From an uncultured Shewanella sp. (GTDB lineage: Bacteria > Pseudomonadota > Gammaproteobacteria > Enterobacterales > Shewanellaceae): a DNA stretch of 64,000 nucleotides. How positions within the stretch are numbered: position 1 is the stretch's first letter; each line of letters opens with the position of its first letter. The translations under genes and the position numbers were made by a program. Below are positions 1 to 8,127 of the stretch, piece by piece. Below the pieces are notes generated by a model. That model saw only the letters and a list, made by a program, of their open reading frames with translations, searched no databases and had not been told where the DNA came from. The stretch lies in NCBI GenBank assembly GCA_947503555.1, contig CANNEE010000001.1, forward strand, positions 310,001 to 374,000, read 5' to 3'.

Positions 1-541
1 CAGCATTAATTTGACCTACGCCCTTTGGTGTACCTGTCATCACCACATCACCATCACTTAAACTCATAAAGGTGTTGAGCTCAGCTAGAATCTGTTCGGG
101 TTTATACATCATCAATGAGATATTACCCTGTTGGATCAATTCACCGTCGATATGTAAGCAAAAATTAAGTTGTTCACTGATAGATGAAATAGGATAAAAG
201 TCGGTAAACACCACGGAGCCATCAAAAGACTTGGCACGCTCCCAAGGCAAACCTTTCGCTTTTAAGTGAGCCTGACTTTGACGCTTAGTTAGATCTAGGC
301 CGAGGCCAACACCAGCAAAACATCCATCTTGATAAACAAAACAGAGTTCAGTTTCGTAATGTAGGGGTTCTTGATGAAAACTCGACAGGGATGAGCTAAT
401 AGCTGAATTAGGCTTAACAAAAATCACCATCTCATCGGGAATATCGTTAGCCAACTCCTTGATATGCTCGACATAGTTACGGCCGATACAGACAACTTTA
501 GAGGCAAAATGGTCATTGCCATCAAATTTGATATAGTTCAA
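1..541 (-). CDS. Fumarylacetoacetate hydrolase family protein (3' end outside window)
   Basis: About 180 N-terminal residues are visible; the gene runs off the left edge. The protein reads MNYIKFDGNDHFASKVVCIG at its start and contains the family motifs GRNY near residue 21, the metal-binding HYETEL and FDGSVVF segments, and GDVVMTGTPKGVG near the visible end. The family holds acylpyruvases, fumarylpyruvate hydrolases and oxaloacetate decarboxylases; the substrate cannot be told from this fragment. The start is a TTG at 541, chosen because AGGAG lies five bases upstream and because no ATG fits the conserved N-terminus. The LysR gene lies upstream on the same strand, 129 bases away, and could control it, but that is inference. 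Confidence 0.85.
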   Translation of the reverse strand, partial: MNYIKFDGNDHFASKVVCIGRNYVEHIKELANDIPDEMVIFVKPNSAISSSLSSFHQEPLHYETELCFVYQDGCFAGVGLGLDLTKRQSQAHLKAKGLPWERAKSFDGSVVFTDFYPISSISEQLNFCLHIDGELIQQGNISLMMYKPEQILAELNTFMSLSDGDVVMTGTPKGVGQINA

Positions 542-670
542 AGCCACTCCTAGCCCTATTGAATCCGATAGAGACTGAAGACTATCTGAAATAGGCGAAC
601 TAAATCAATGACAAACATTTTTCAGAATGTGTCATGCTCAATAAAATAGTGCCTTACAGTGGCAGTAACC

Positions 671-1582
671 CTATAGAGGCGTATCCATAGAAAAGAGTTG
701 AGCCGACTTAGATTGCATAAACTCAATAAAAAGTCTGACTTTTAAAGGTTGCTGGCTACGTTGATGATATAAAATAGAGATGCGACGCTTCTCCCCAATC
801 CAGTCAGGGAACAGCAGCTTTAAATCTCCCCGTTTTAGCTGATCTTTCACAAACAGCTCAGGCCCATAAAGGATTCCCGCCCCATTCATGGTCGCTTGAA
901 TCGCCCCATGAAGATCGGTCAGGGTTAAATTAGCAGGCCCATCATAATAGAAAGATTCACCGTTAGGATGCTTAAGCAACCAATTAAACAACGGCCAAAC
1001 TTTGACGATATGGTGATCGAATAACTCCCTTGGATGAGTCAGTTCCTTAGCACTGGCCAAGTAACCCGGAGAAGCAAATAAGCCATAACTCAGTACACCT
1101 AAGGTACTTGAGACCCATGATGAATCAGGCTGTTCCCCCCCCACAATAGCGACATCTATGCCCATATCAATCAAGTCTACTACCTCATTACTTTGAGCGA
1201 TATGCAGCTTAATATCAGGGTATAGAGTGCAGAACTCTTTAAGTACCTTAATAAATACGATGGAGATAATGGAGATCGGCGCAGCAATACGCAAGGTACC
1301 TTCTGGCTTATCTTCAACCCCACAGGAGAGCTTATCGAACTGGGAAATCAAAGCATGGTACTTCTGGAACAAAGCTAAACCTTCTTCCGTTAGCCTCAAC
1401 TTACGGGTACTGCGCATAAATAGCTGTTGATCTAAGCACTCTTCGAGCTTTGCCAACTTACGGCTAACTGTCGCTATCGGCATATCTAGCTCTTTTGCCG
1501 CTTGGGAAAAACTTCCAGCATTGACCAAATGAACAAAAAGATAAATAAGCTGAAGGTCAGCAGCTAGATTCTCATTTGCCAT
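671..1582 (-). CDS. LysR-family transcriptional regulator
   Basis: A 303-residue LysR-type regulator of usual length. Residues 10-70 form the winged helix-turn-helix (GSFSQAAKELDMPIATVSRK is the recognition region), and the rest is the periplasmic-binding-like effector domain. It resembles the large CrgA/YafC-like branch whose ligands are mostly unknown, so no gene name is given. The ATG at 1582 is preferred over an in-frame ATG at 1600, because GGAG lies eight bases upstream of 1582 and nothing comparable precedes 1600. It is divergent from recN and is followed on the same strand by a fumarylacetoacetate-hydrolase family gene, a plausible but unproven target. Confidence 0.9.
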   Translation of the reverse strand: MANENLAADLQLIYLFVHLVNAGSFSQAAKELDMPIATVSRKLAKLEECLDQQLFMRSTRKLRLTEEGLALFQKYHALISQFDKLSCGVEDKPEGTLRIAAPISIISIVFIKVLKEFCTLYPDIKLHIAQSNEVVDLIDMGIDVAIVGGEQPDSSWVSSTLGVLSYGLFASPGYLASAKELTHPRELFDHHIVKVWPLFNWLLKHPNGESFYYDGPANLTLTDLHGAIQATMNGAGILYGPELFVKDQLKRGDLKLLFPDWIGEKRRISILYHQRSQQPLKVRLFIEFMQSKSAQLFSMDTPL

Positions 1583-1807
1583 AGTAGCGTCTCCACACAT
1601 ATACAGGCTCTAGAATGACGAGAATCCTTCCGTATCACTCTGGGTTATTACCAGCAATTTCCAGCAATCTTGAGGATAGTATGCTAATTAACATAGTAAT
1701 TCTCTGCGCCAGCACAAGTTTTTTAGCAAAACCCCTTTTAGGTCAAGCTAAAATAGCCTGGTTGGACTAGTTCAAATATACAACAATAAATCTCTACACA
1801 GGGGCTT

Positions 1808-1827
1808 TACTGTATAAAAAATCAGTA
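1808..1827 (+). promoter_or_regulatory. LexA (SOS) box 1 of recN
   Basis: The 20-mer TACTGTATAAAAAATCAGTA fits the gammaproteobacterial LexA operator, CTG-N10-CAG with flanking TA. It lies 46 bases upstream of the recN start. E. coli recN is a classic LexA target with more than one box, so the assignment follows from both sequence and gene identity. Confidence 0.85.
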
Positions 1828-1829
1828 TA

Positions 1830-1849
1830 TACTGTTTATCAATACAGTA
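1830..1849 (+). promoter_or_regulatory. LexA (SOS) box 2 of recN
   Basis: TACTGTTTATCAATACAGTA is a near-perfect LexA operator (CTGT-N8-ACAG) only two bases downstream of box 1. The centre-to-centre distance is 22 bp, about two helical turns, so two LexA dimers could bind the same face of the DNA. Confidence 0.88.
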
Positions 1850-1872
1850 GTTTTCAGCTAATGGGAATCACT

Positions 1873-3534
1873 ATGCTAAGCCAGCTCAGTATCAATAACT
1901 TTGCTATCGTCCGCTTTCTTGAGCTTGATTTTAAAGCCGGGATGACAAGTATTACCGGTGAAACAGGTGCAGGTAAATCAATTGCTATCGATGCATTAGG
2001 GTTATGCCTCGGCAATCGAGCTGATGCGAATACTGTTCGTCCCGGCGCCAACAAAACCGAAGTGAGTGCCCGCTTTCAACTCAATGATATTCCTCAGGCT
2101 AAACGCTGGCTTGAGGACAATGACCTAGAGCTCGATGACGAATGTATTTTAAGGCGAACCATAAGTAGTGACGGACGCTCAAGGGGCTATATCAATGGCA
2201 ACCCAGTTCCCCTAGGCCAATTAAAAGCCTTAGGTCAACTGCTTATCGGCATACATGGTCAACATGCTCACCATGCCATGCTAAAGAGTGAACACCAACT
2301 TACCCTACTGGACTGTTATGCTAACCATAAACTCCTGTTAGATAATGTAAGCGCCTGTTATCAAAGATGCCATCAACTTGAAAGTGAGCTGAAGCGCTTA
2401 ACTCAGTCCCAACAAGAACGCATAGCAACTAAACAATTACTGCAATACCAAGTCGAAGAACTTGACGAATTTGCATTACAAGATGGTGAATATCAAGCAA
2501 TTGAAGCTGAGCACAAAAAGCTCGCTAATGGCACCAATTTGATTGAACGTTGCCAAGGGCAACTCGATCTATTGCAAGATAATCAAGAAGCCAATCTAGA
2601 GTCATTGTTAAATAGAGCCGTCAGTCAAGCCCATGAACTGGTAGCACTAGACTCAGGTCTTGAGGAGGTTGCTAATATGCTTAATGAAGCACTGATCCAA
2701 GTGCAAGAAAGCAGCAGTGAACTTGAGCAATACCTTAGCGGTTTAGAGCTGGATCCAGAGCATTTCCAATATCTTGAAAACCGGCTATCTACAGCGCTTC
2801 AATTAGCAAGAAAGCATCAAGTTCCCGCTGATGAGCTCTATGACAAGCATCAAGCACTCAAGCATGAGCTTAACAATTTGGACTCAGATGAAGAAAAGCT
2901 TGAGCAGCTCGCTGAGCAATTAGAGTTAAGTAAAGCCAACTACCAAAACCAAGCCAAAAAGCTTAGCCAAAGTCGTCAAAGGTATGCCAAAGAGCTAGAT
3001 AAGCTAGTAACTAAGTCGATACACGAACTCAACATGCCCAAAGGCAAATTCAGTGTCGCAGTCGAATTTAATCCAGAGCAAGTATCGGCAAAAGGCAGTG
3101 ACAATATCGATTTTTTAGTCACCACTAACCCTGGTCAACCCTTGCAGCCACTTGCCAAGGTCGCATCGGGAGGCGAGTTATCGCGTATAGGGTTAGGCAT
3201 TCAGGTTATTACCGCGAAGAAAGTGGCCACTCCAACGCTAATTTTTGATGAAGTTGATGTAGGTATTTCGGGCCCAACTGCTGCGGTCGTAGGGAAAATG
3301 CTTCGTAGCCTTGGTGAGTCAACGCAGGTTTTCTGTGTCACTCACCTTCCCCAAGTTGCGGGCAATGGCCACCAGCATATGTTTGTCAATAAACAAAGCC
3401 GGGGGGCAAGCACAGAAACTTCTATGGTCCCGCTAAATCAAGAGGCAAGACTTCAGGAGCTTGCGAGATTACTTGGCGGTGACACCATTACCGATAACAC
3501 CCTTGCCAATGCAAAAGAGCTATTACAGAGCTAG
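1873..3534 (+). CDS. recN: DNA repair protein RecN
   Basis: A 553-residue SMC-like ATPase that acts early in recombinational repair of double-strand breaks in the cytoplasm. The N-terminus MLSQLSINNFAIV is the family start; Walker A is GETGAGKS (residues 29-36). A long coiled coil rich in Q, L and E spans roughly 150-370. The signature ASGGELSRIG and Walker B LIFDEVDVG lie in the C-terminal third. The length equals that of E. coli RecN when translation begins at the ATG at 1873. An upstream in-frame ATG at 1861 would add four residues and has no better ribosome site. Two LexA boxes immediately upstream indicate strong SOS control. It is monocistronic and ends before a bidirectional terminator. 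Confidence 0.97.
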   Translation: MLSQLSINNFAIVRFLELDFKAGMTSITGETGAGKSIAIDALGLCLGNRADANTVRPGANKTEVSARFQLNDIPQAKRWLEDNDLELDDECILRRTISSDGRSRGYINGNPVPLGQLKALGQLLIGIHGQHAHHAMLKSEHQLTLLDCYANHKLLLDNVSACYQRCHQLESELKRLTQSQQERIATKQLLQYQVEELDEFALQDGEYQAIEAEHKKLANGTNLIERCQGQLDLLQDNQEANLESLLNRAVSQAHELVALDSGLEEVANMLNEALIQVQESSSELEQYLSGLELDPEHFQYLENRLSTALQLARKHQVPADELYDKHQALKHELNNLDSDEEKLEQLAEQLELSKANYQNQAKKLSQSRQRYAKELDKLVTKSIHELNMPKGKFSVAVEFNPEQVSAKGSDNIDFLVTTNPGQPLQPLAKVASGGELSRIGLGIQVITAKKVATPTLIFDEVDVGISGPTAAVVGKMLRSLGESTQVFCVTHLPQVAGNGHQHMFVNKQSRGASTETSMVPLNQEARLQELARLLGGDTITDNTLANAKELLQS

Positions 3535-3548
3535 GACATATTGAGCTT

Positions 3549-3660
3549 TCACGCTTGTTTTGCAGCAGATAGCAAGCTGCTTAAACAAGACTGAGATTTC
3601 GCGGTGTATTTATATAAACAGGTGATAGCGTATTAGAAGCATGCTGTAATCCCAACCCAA
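3549..3660. repeat. Dispersed intergenic repeat, copy A
   Basis: This non-coding stretch downstream of recN shares a series of aligned blocks with 15464-15580. Shared blocks include TTTTGCAGCA, TTAAACAAGAC, GTGTA, ACATAAA/TATAAA, and AGAAG followed by GCTGT. The blocks keep order and spacing with only small indels. It looks like a diverged copy of an intergenic repeat family; no open reading frame or clear hairpin is shared. Confidence 0.6.
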
Positions 3661-3667
3661 AAAATCA

Positions 3668-3700
3668 AAAAAGCGCATCGACAATATCGATGCGCTTTTT
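3668..3700. terminator. Bidirectional terminator between recN and pgpA
   Basis: A 9-bp stem (GCGCATCGA / TCGATGCGC) with a 5-base loop is flanked by A5 on the left and T5 on the right. It can therefore end both recN (+) and the thiL-pgpA transcript (-). Confidence 0.88.
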
Positions 3701-3727
3701 ATAAATAAGTCCCTCAGGCAAACTTAG

Positions 3728-4222
3728 CTATAGTGTCAACCAAGCAAGCCCTTGCACGCAGATAAACGCAAATACACCCGCCAATACATCATCTAGCATA
3801 ATCCCTATGCCACCGTGAACTTTAGCGTCTAACCAACGAATAGGCCAAGGCTTTAAAATATCAAACAAACGAAACAACCCAAAACCAATCAGTAACCACA
3901 GCCAACCAGCGGGCGCCGCTATCATGGTGATTAGTAGGCCTGCAATTTCATCCCATACTATGGCACCGTGATCATGTACCTGCATATCCTTCGATGCTTT
4001 ACCACAGATATAAAAACCCGCAAGGATACTCAGTAGTGTCATCCCTAAATACCAAGGCAGACTCAACTGCGACAAAAGCAAAAAGACAGGAATACCAGCT
4101 AAGGTACCAAAAGTGCCTGGTGCCTTAGCAGCCAAGCCAGAGCCAAAGCCTAACGCCAAAAAATGTACCGGATTTTTTAAAGACAGGCGCGACAACGCCT
4201 CATCTTGAGCAAACAACTTCAC
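3728..4222 (-). CDS. pgpA: Phosphatidylglycerophosphatase A
   Basis: A 164-residue inner-membrane phosphatase that dephosphorylates phosphatidylglycerophosphate to phosphatidylglycerol. The family block HFLALGFGSGLAAKAPGT-GT is near the N-terminus, and WDEIAGLLI and the DDVLAG motif near the C-terminus supply acidic residues. Several hydrophobic segments fit a polytopic membrane protein. A longer open frame reaches 4282 and would overlap thiL by 50 bases. I prefer the GTG at 4222, which follows the thiL stop by ten bases and has AAGG about eight bases upstream. The thiL-pgpA order is conserved in many gammaproteobacteria. Confidence 0.92.
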   Translation of the reverse strand: MKLFAQDEALSRLSLKNPVHFLALGFGSGLAAKAPGTFGTLAGIPVFLLLSQLSLPWYLGMTLLSILAGFYICGKASKDMQVHDHGAIVWDEIAGLLITMIAAPAGWLWLLIGFGLFRLFDILKPWPIRWLDAKVHGGIGIMLDDVLAGVFAFICVQGLAWLTL

Positions 4223-4232
4223 AAATTCAGCC

Positions 4233-5213
4233 TTATTTAAAATGCTCAAAACTAAAGTTAGTCGGAATAAAGGACTCACCATTACGCTTAAGCTTGAGTG
4301 ACTCGCCAGAGCATATCTGACCTATCTGGCTATAGCTGACTCCAGCATGACCAAGTGAGGTTTCAAGCGCACCTTTTTGAGCTTCAGGCACAGTAAATAA
4401 CAGCTCATAATCTTCACCACCAGTCAGGGCATAACCAAGCGCTTGGTCAAGATCTACGGTTTCCAGCATAGGCTTAGACAGCGGAATATCTTCGACACTG
4501 ACGACGGCGCCAACATTTGAAGCCTTAAGAATATGATTGATATCTGACACTAATCCATCTGACAAATCGATAGCACTGCTTGCCAATGCGCGCAGAGATT
4601 GACCCGCTAGCACTCTTGGCGTCGGTTTATAATGACGATTAATTAAATAATCCTTGTTTTCGGATCTCGCTTCACGCTTTCCGCGCAGGATATCCAGACC
4701 TAGAGCTGAATCCCCAAGTGAGCCGGTCACATAGATCCAATCACCCGCTTTAGCACCATGGCGGCTAAGCGCCTTATCTTGTGGTACTTGGCCATGCACA
4801 GTAATACTGATTGATTTAGGGCCTCTTGTGGTGTCGCCACCGATCAGGGCTACACCGTAATAATCAGCCGCTTCAAATAACCCAGCACTGAAATCTGTCA
4901 GCCATGTCTCATCAACTTCAGGCAAAGTTAATGCGAGCGTCATCCAAGCAGGTTCGGCTCCCATGGAAGCTAAATCAGATAGGTTAACGGCTAAAGATTT
5001 ATACCCCAATGCCTTCGCTGGCATATCTGGATAAAAGTGAACATTTTCAACTAAAGTATCGCAAGAGATGGCGATAGCTTTGTCTTTGGCGGGAACCACT
5101 AGTGCACAGTCATCGCCTATGCCTAGTTGCACATCTTTTCTTACCTGGCTACGGCCATTAAAGAAACATTCGATCAATTGGAATTCTTTCACTGTAAAAT
5201 TCGGCACGGGCAA
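4233..5213 (-). CDS. thiL: Thiamine-monophosphate kinase
   Basis: A 326-residue kinase that phosphorylates thiamine monophosphate to thiamine pyrophosphate with ATP. Signature segments are LGIGDDCALV near residue 31, the CDTLVENVHF block, LIGGDTTRGP, SGLGDSALGL-like VTGSLGDSALG, IDLSDGLVSD and LTGGEDYELLF. The start appears to be TTG at 5213 with GAGGAGG about seven bases upstream; a GTG six bases further in is the alternative. It lies 58 bases downstream of nusB, with a terminator hairpin in that gap, so it may be partly uncoupled from the riboflavin operon. Confidence 0.95.
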   Translation of the reverse strand: MPVPNFTVKEFQLIECFFNGRSQVRKDVQLGIGDDCALVVPAKDKAIAISCDTLVENVHFYPDMPAKALGYKSLAVNLSDLASMGAEPAWMTLALTLPEVDETWLTDFSAGLFEAADYYGVALIGGDTTRGPKSISITVHGQVPQDKALSRHGAKAGDWIYVTGSLGDSALGLDILRGKREARSENKDYLINRHYKPTPRVLAGQSLRALASSAIDLSDGLVSDINHILKASNVGAVVSVEDIPLSKPMLETVDLDQALGYALTGGEDYELLFTVPEAQKGALETSLGHAGVSYSQIGQICSGESLKLKRNGESFIPTNFSFEHFK

Positions 5214-5238
5214 GCCCGCCCCTCCTCAATTTGCAATG

Positions 5239-5263
5239 AAAAACGGTATCCTAAGATACCGTT
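5239..5263 (-). terminator. Hairpin terminator between nusB and thiL
   Basis: A 9-bp stem (AACGGTATC / GATACCGTT on the plus strand) with a 4-base loop is followed on the minus strand by five T. It sits inside what is often treated as one rib-nusB-thiL operon and would reduce read-through to thiL-pgpA. Confidence 0.75.
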
Positions 5264-5271
5264 TGTTCTAT

Positions 5272-5676
5272 TTACTTAGCTGCAACTAGCTTATCAAGAA
5301 TGCCATTAACAAACTTATGACCTTCTTCAGCACCAAACGACTTAGCTAGTTCTATCGCTTCATTGATAACTACTTTATATGGAACATCTTTTCTGAAAGT
5401 TAGCTCATAGGCTGCTAAGCGCAATACCGCTTTTTCAATAGGATCAATTTCATCCATTGGACGTTCTAAATATGGAGTTAGTAACTCATCTAACTGAGCC
5501 TGCTTAGTCGCAGTGCCAGTGAAAAGTTCGCGAAAATAGCTAACATCAACACCCTTGATGTTTTGCTCTGTTAAAAACTCATGCTCGACATCAGCAATAT
5601 TGTTGCCGCTTAATTGCCAAGAGTAGATGGCTTGTGTCGCAAGGCGACGGGCCTTGCGGCGCTCAGAAGGCTTCAT
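5272..5676 (-). CDS. nusB: Transcription antitermination factor NusB
   Basis: A 134-residue, all-helical RNA-binding protein that joins NusE (S10) on boxA RNA for rRNA antitermination. The N-terminal basic run [19 protein letters not shown] and the C-terminal [17 protein letters not shown] and [10 protein letters not shown] blocks are typical. The length matches the family (about 139). It starts 15 bases after ribH, the conserved arrangement in gammaproteobacteria, and is followed by a terminator before thiL. Confidence 0.97.
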   Translation of the reverse strand: MKPSERRKARRLATQAIYSWQLSGNNIADVEHEFLTEQNIKGVDVSYFRELFTGTATKQAQLDELLTPYLERPMDEIDPIEKAVLRLAAYELTFRKDVPYKVVINEAIELAKSFGAEEGHKFVNGILDKLVAAK

Positions 5677-5691
5677 TCTTGTTCCTGCTAT

Positions 5692-6168
5692 TTACAACTG
5701 TTGTTCAAGTTCTTGTAGAACATTAACCATTTCAAGTAATCCAAGTGCAGCTTCGCCACCCTTGTTACCTGCTTTAGTGCCTGAACGTTCAATGGCTTGC
5801 TCTATGGTATCGGTAGTCAATACACCGAATGAAACCGGCACATCATATTCCAATGCTACTTGTGCAAGACCTTTATTACATTCACCAGCCACTAAATCAA
5901 AGTGTGGCGTACCACCACGAATAACCGCGCCTAACGATATGATGCCATCAAATTTGCCACTTGCAGCAACACGACGAGCAGCCAATGGAAGCTCTACAGC
6001 ACCCGGTACACGAACGACTGTAATGTTGTCATCAGCAACCTGACCAAAACGCTTCAATGTATCTAGCGCGCCCTCTAATAAGCTTTCAACTACAAAGCTA
6101 TTAAAACGTGACACGACTATCGCCACCTTGGCGTCTTTTGCTTCGATTTTACCTTGGACTTCGATCAT
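5692..6168 (-). CDS. ribH: 6,7-dimethyl-8-ribityllumazine synthase
   Basis: A 158-residue enzyme that condenses 5-amino-6-ribitylaminouracil with 3,4-dihydroxy-2-butanone 4-phosphate, the penultimate step to riboflavin. Visible motifs are [43 protein letters not shown] (with the catalytic His) and [19 protein letters not shown]. It belongs to the rib block and immediately precedes nusB. The spacing of 115 bases from ribBX leaves room for a weak internal promoter, but I see no clear one. Confidence 0.97.
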   Translation of the reverse strand: MIEVQGKIEAKDAKVAIVVSRFNSFVVESLLEGALDTLKRFGQVADDNITVVRVPGAVELPLAARRVAASGKFDGIISLGAVIRGGTPHFDLVAGECNKGLAQVALEYDVPVSFGVLTTDTIEQAIERSGTKAGNKGGEAALGLLEMVNVLQELEQQL

Positions 6169-6283
6169 CTTCTTACCTAAATTAGCTAATGCACCCGGCT
6201 CCGGGAAAAAAGTGGCGCTATGATACCACAGCTATTACCCTTGAGCGCTATGCAAATGCTCCTAAATTTTTAATTAATTTGTT

Positions 6284-7387
6284 CTATTCGGCGATATAGT
6301 CAGTGACTGACAAGCCAAAGCCCGAAAGCGAATGATAACGCTTAGGTGAACTCAATAGACGCATAGTCGTCACCCCAAGTCCTGACAGAATTTGCGACCC
6401 TACGCCCACTTGTCTAGAGGTTCCATGCCACTTAGCTGCAGCTGGCGCTTCACCTTTATCTTGCGCTTCAAACGCCTTTACTTTTGCCAAAATATCATCG
6501 TTATGCTCATGACTAGACAGCAAGACTAACACCCCACCTTCGGCAGCGATTCTTTCCATCGCTTTATCTAGCGGCCAGCTACGCTCCTGATCTCGCTCAG
6601 AAAACAGTACATCATTAAAAGTGTTTTGAAGATGAACTCGTACAAGAATATCTTCTTTAATATCGCCTTTAATCAAGGCGTAATGTAGCTGGTTATCTAT
6701 GGTGTCTCTAAAGGTGACCAAGTCAAACTCACCAAAGCGAGTTGGTAACTTACACTTAGCCTCTTTAACAACCGTGGTTTCTTGAGTATTACGGTACTCA
6801 ATTAGATCGGCAATGGTGCCTATTTTGATGTCATGCTTTTCGGCAAATATTTCAAGATCTGGTCGGCGAGCCATGGTGCCATCTTCATTAAGAATCTCAA
6901 CAATGACTGCTGACGGTTCTAAATCGGCTAAACGAGCTAGGTCACAACCCGCTTCAGTGTGGCCTGCACGGTTTAATACACCGCCATCTTGGGCCATCAA
7001 TGGGAAAATATGACCAGGTTGAACTAAATCAGCCGCTTTTGCATCCTTAGCAACTGCTGCTTGCACGGTAACAGCTCTGTCATGGGCTGAAATGCCTGTG
7101 GTTACCCCTTCAGCCGCTTCGATTGAAACGGTAAAGTTAGTAGAGAACTGTGCATTATTATTGCTTACCATCAAAGGTAAGCTTAATTGCTGGCAACGCT
7201 CTTTGGTCATCGTCTGACAAATTAAACCTCGACCATAGGTTGCCATAAAATTAATGGCCTCGGGCGTGACTTTCTCGGCAGCCATAATAAGGTCGCCTTC
7301 ATTTTCTCGATCTTCATCGTCCATCAGGATAACCATTTTTCCCTGACGGATATCTTCGATAATCGCTTCAATGCTATGTAATGCCAT
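6284..7387 (-). CDS. ribBX: 3,4-dihydroxy-2-butanone-4-phosphate synthase with degenerate GTP cyclohydrolase II-like domain (RibBX type)
   Basis: A 367-residue two-domain protein. Residues 1-200 are an intact RibB domain that makes 3,4-dihydroxy-2-butanone 4-phosphate from ribulose 5-phosphate: [43 protein letters not shown] and [11 protein letters not shown] are present. Residues about 210-367 align with GTP cyclohydrolase II at the end ([19 protein letters not shown]). However, the zinc Cys cluster is replaced by [15 protein letters not shown], and the RQEGRG catalytic loop is missing. The C-terminal half is therefore very unlikely to have cyclohydrolase activity. As I recall, this variant has been described in proteobacteria as RibBX. 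A functional RibA must be encoded elsewhere. Confidence 0.93.
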   Translation of the reverse strand: MALHSIEAIIEDIRQGKMVILMDDEDRENEGDLIMAAEKVTPEAINFMATYGRGLICQTMTKERCQQLSLPLMVSNNNAQFSTNFTVSIEAAEGVTTGISAHDRAVTVQAAVAKDAKAADLVQPGHIFPLMAQDGGVLNRAGHTEAGCDLARLADLEPSAVIVEILNEDGTMARRPDLEIFAEKHDIKIGTIADLIEYRNTQETTVVKEAKCKLPTRFGEFDLVTFRDTIDNQLHYALIKGDIKEDILVRVHLQNTFNDVLFSERDQERSWPLDKAMERIAAEGGVLVLLSSHEHNDDILAKVKAFEAQDKGEAPAAAKWHGTSRQVGVGSQILSGLGVTTMRLLSSPKRYHSLSGFGLSVTDYIAE

Positions 7388-7457
7388 TTGTAGGACCTTT
7401 TATTCGTTCTAATAATATGAGTGCTATTAAAGCACTTTAGACTGGAATGACTATCCG

Positions 7458-8123
7458 TTAGCGTAAAAACCCTGACTTAGCTAACAATTCCATAGTCACT
7501 TCGCTACCCTTTTGCGCGTTCTCATTCTGTTGTGGCTTAAACATTAACCGCTCTAAATAGCGAGCAATCAAGTCAACCTCAATATTCACTTGTGTGCCAG
7601 CAGTCAAATCCACTAAAGTGGTTTCTCCAGCAGTATGAGGCACTATGGTCAATCTGAACCTTAATCCATCGACTTCATTAACCGTTAAGCTCACACCATC
7701 AATAGTGATTGAACCTTTATGAGCAATATACTTACCAAGCTCTGCGGGCGCCTCAAGCCAAAACTCTATCGCCTTACCTCTATGCTGCTTATCTACCACA
7801 CGCGCGATACCATCGACATGACCACTAACTAAGTGGCCTCCCAATCGGGTTGTTGGCATGACAGCTTTCTCTAGATTAACCTTAGTACCAACCTGATAAT
7901 TGGCAAAACCAGTTAGACTGACGGTCTCAGCCGAAATATCGGCTACATAACCATCGGCCAAACACTCAACCACGGTCAAACAAACGCCATTGGTTGCTAT
8001 GCTATCACCTAGCTTTACATCGCTTAAATCTAGTTTGCCGCTGGCAACATTGAGGCGAATATCATCACCTCTACGCTCAAGTTTGCGTAAACTACCAACA
8101 GCTTCAATAATTCCAGTAAACAT
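7458..8123 (-). CDS. ribE: Riboflavin synthase, alpha chain
   Basis: A 221-residue protein made of two similar beta-barrel halves that dismutates two 6,7-dimethyl-8-ribityllumazine molecules into riboflavin. MFTGIIEAVG opens the first barrel and KYIAHKGSITIDGVSLTVN lies in the second; GGHLVSGHVDG is the inter-barrel signature. It starts four bases after ribD ends, so the two are translationally close. Nothing unusual apart from a short extra C-terminal tail. The same enzyme is called ribC in some genomes. Confidence 0.97.
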   Translation of the reverse strand: MFTGIIEAVGSLRKLERRGDDIRLNVASGKLDLSDVKLGDSIATNGVCLTVVECLADGYVADISAETVSLTGFANYQVGTKVNLEKAVMPTTRLGGHLVSGHVDGIARVVDKQHRGKAIEFWLEAPAELGKYIAHKGSITIDGVSLTVNEVDGLRFRLTIVPHTAGETTLVDLTAGTQVNIEVDLIARYLERLMFKPQQNENAQKGSEVTMELLAKSGFLR

Positions 8124-8127
8124 TGTT

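Larger units (their letters stand above)
1583..1872. other. Divergent lysR / recN intergenic region
   Basis: About 290 bases without a gene. The recN side holds two LexA boxes, annotated separately. The lysR side is AT-rich and should contain its promoter, but I see no convincing hexamer pair there. Confidence 0.6.

Noticed and set aside
7388-7457. Possible FMN riboswitch in front of ribBX
   Set aside because: The 70-base gap is too short and lacks the conserved RFN element sequences; only a small 6-bp hairpin is present.
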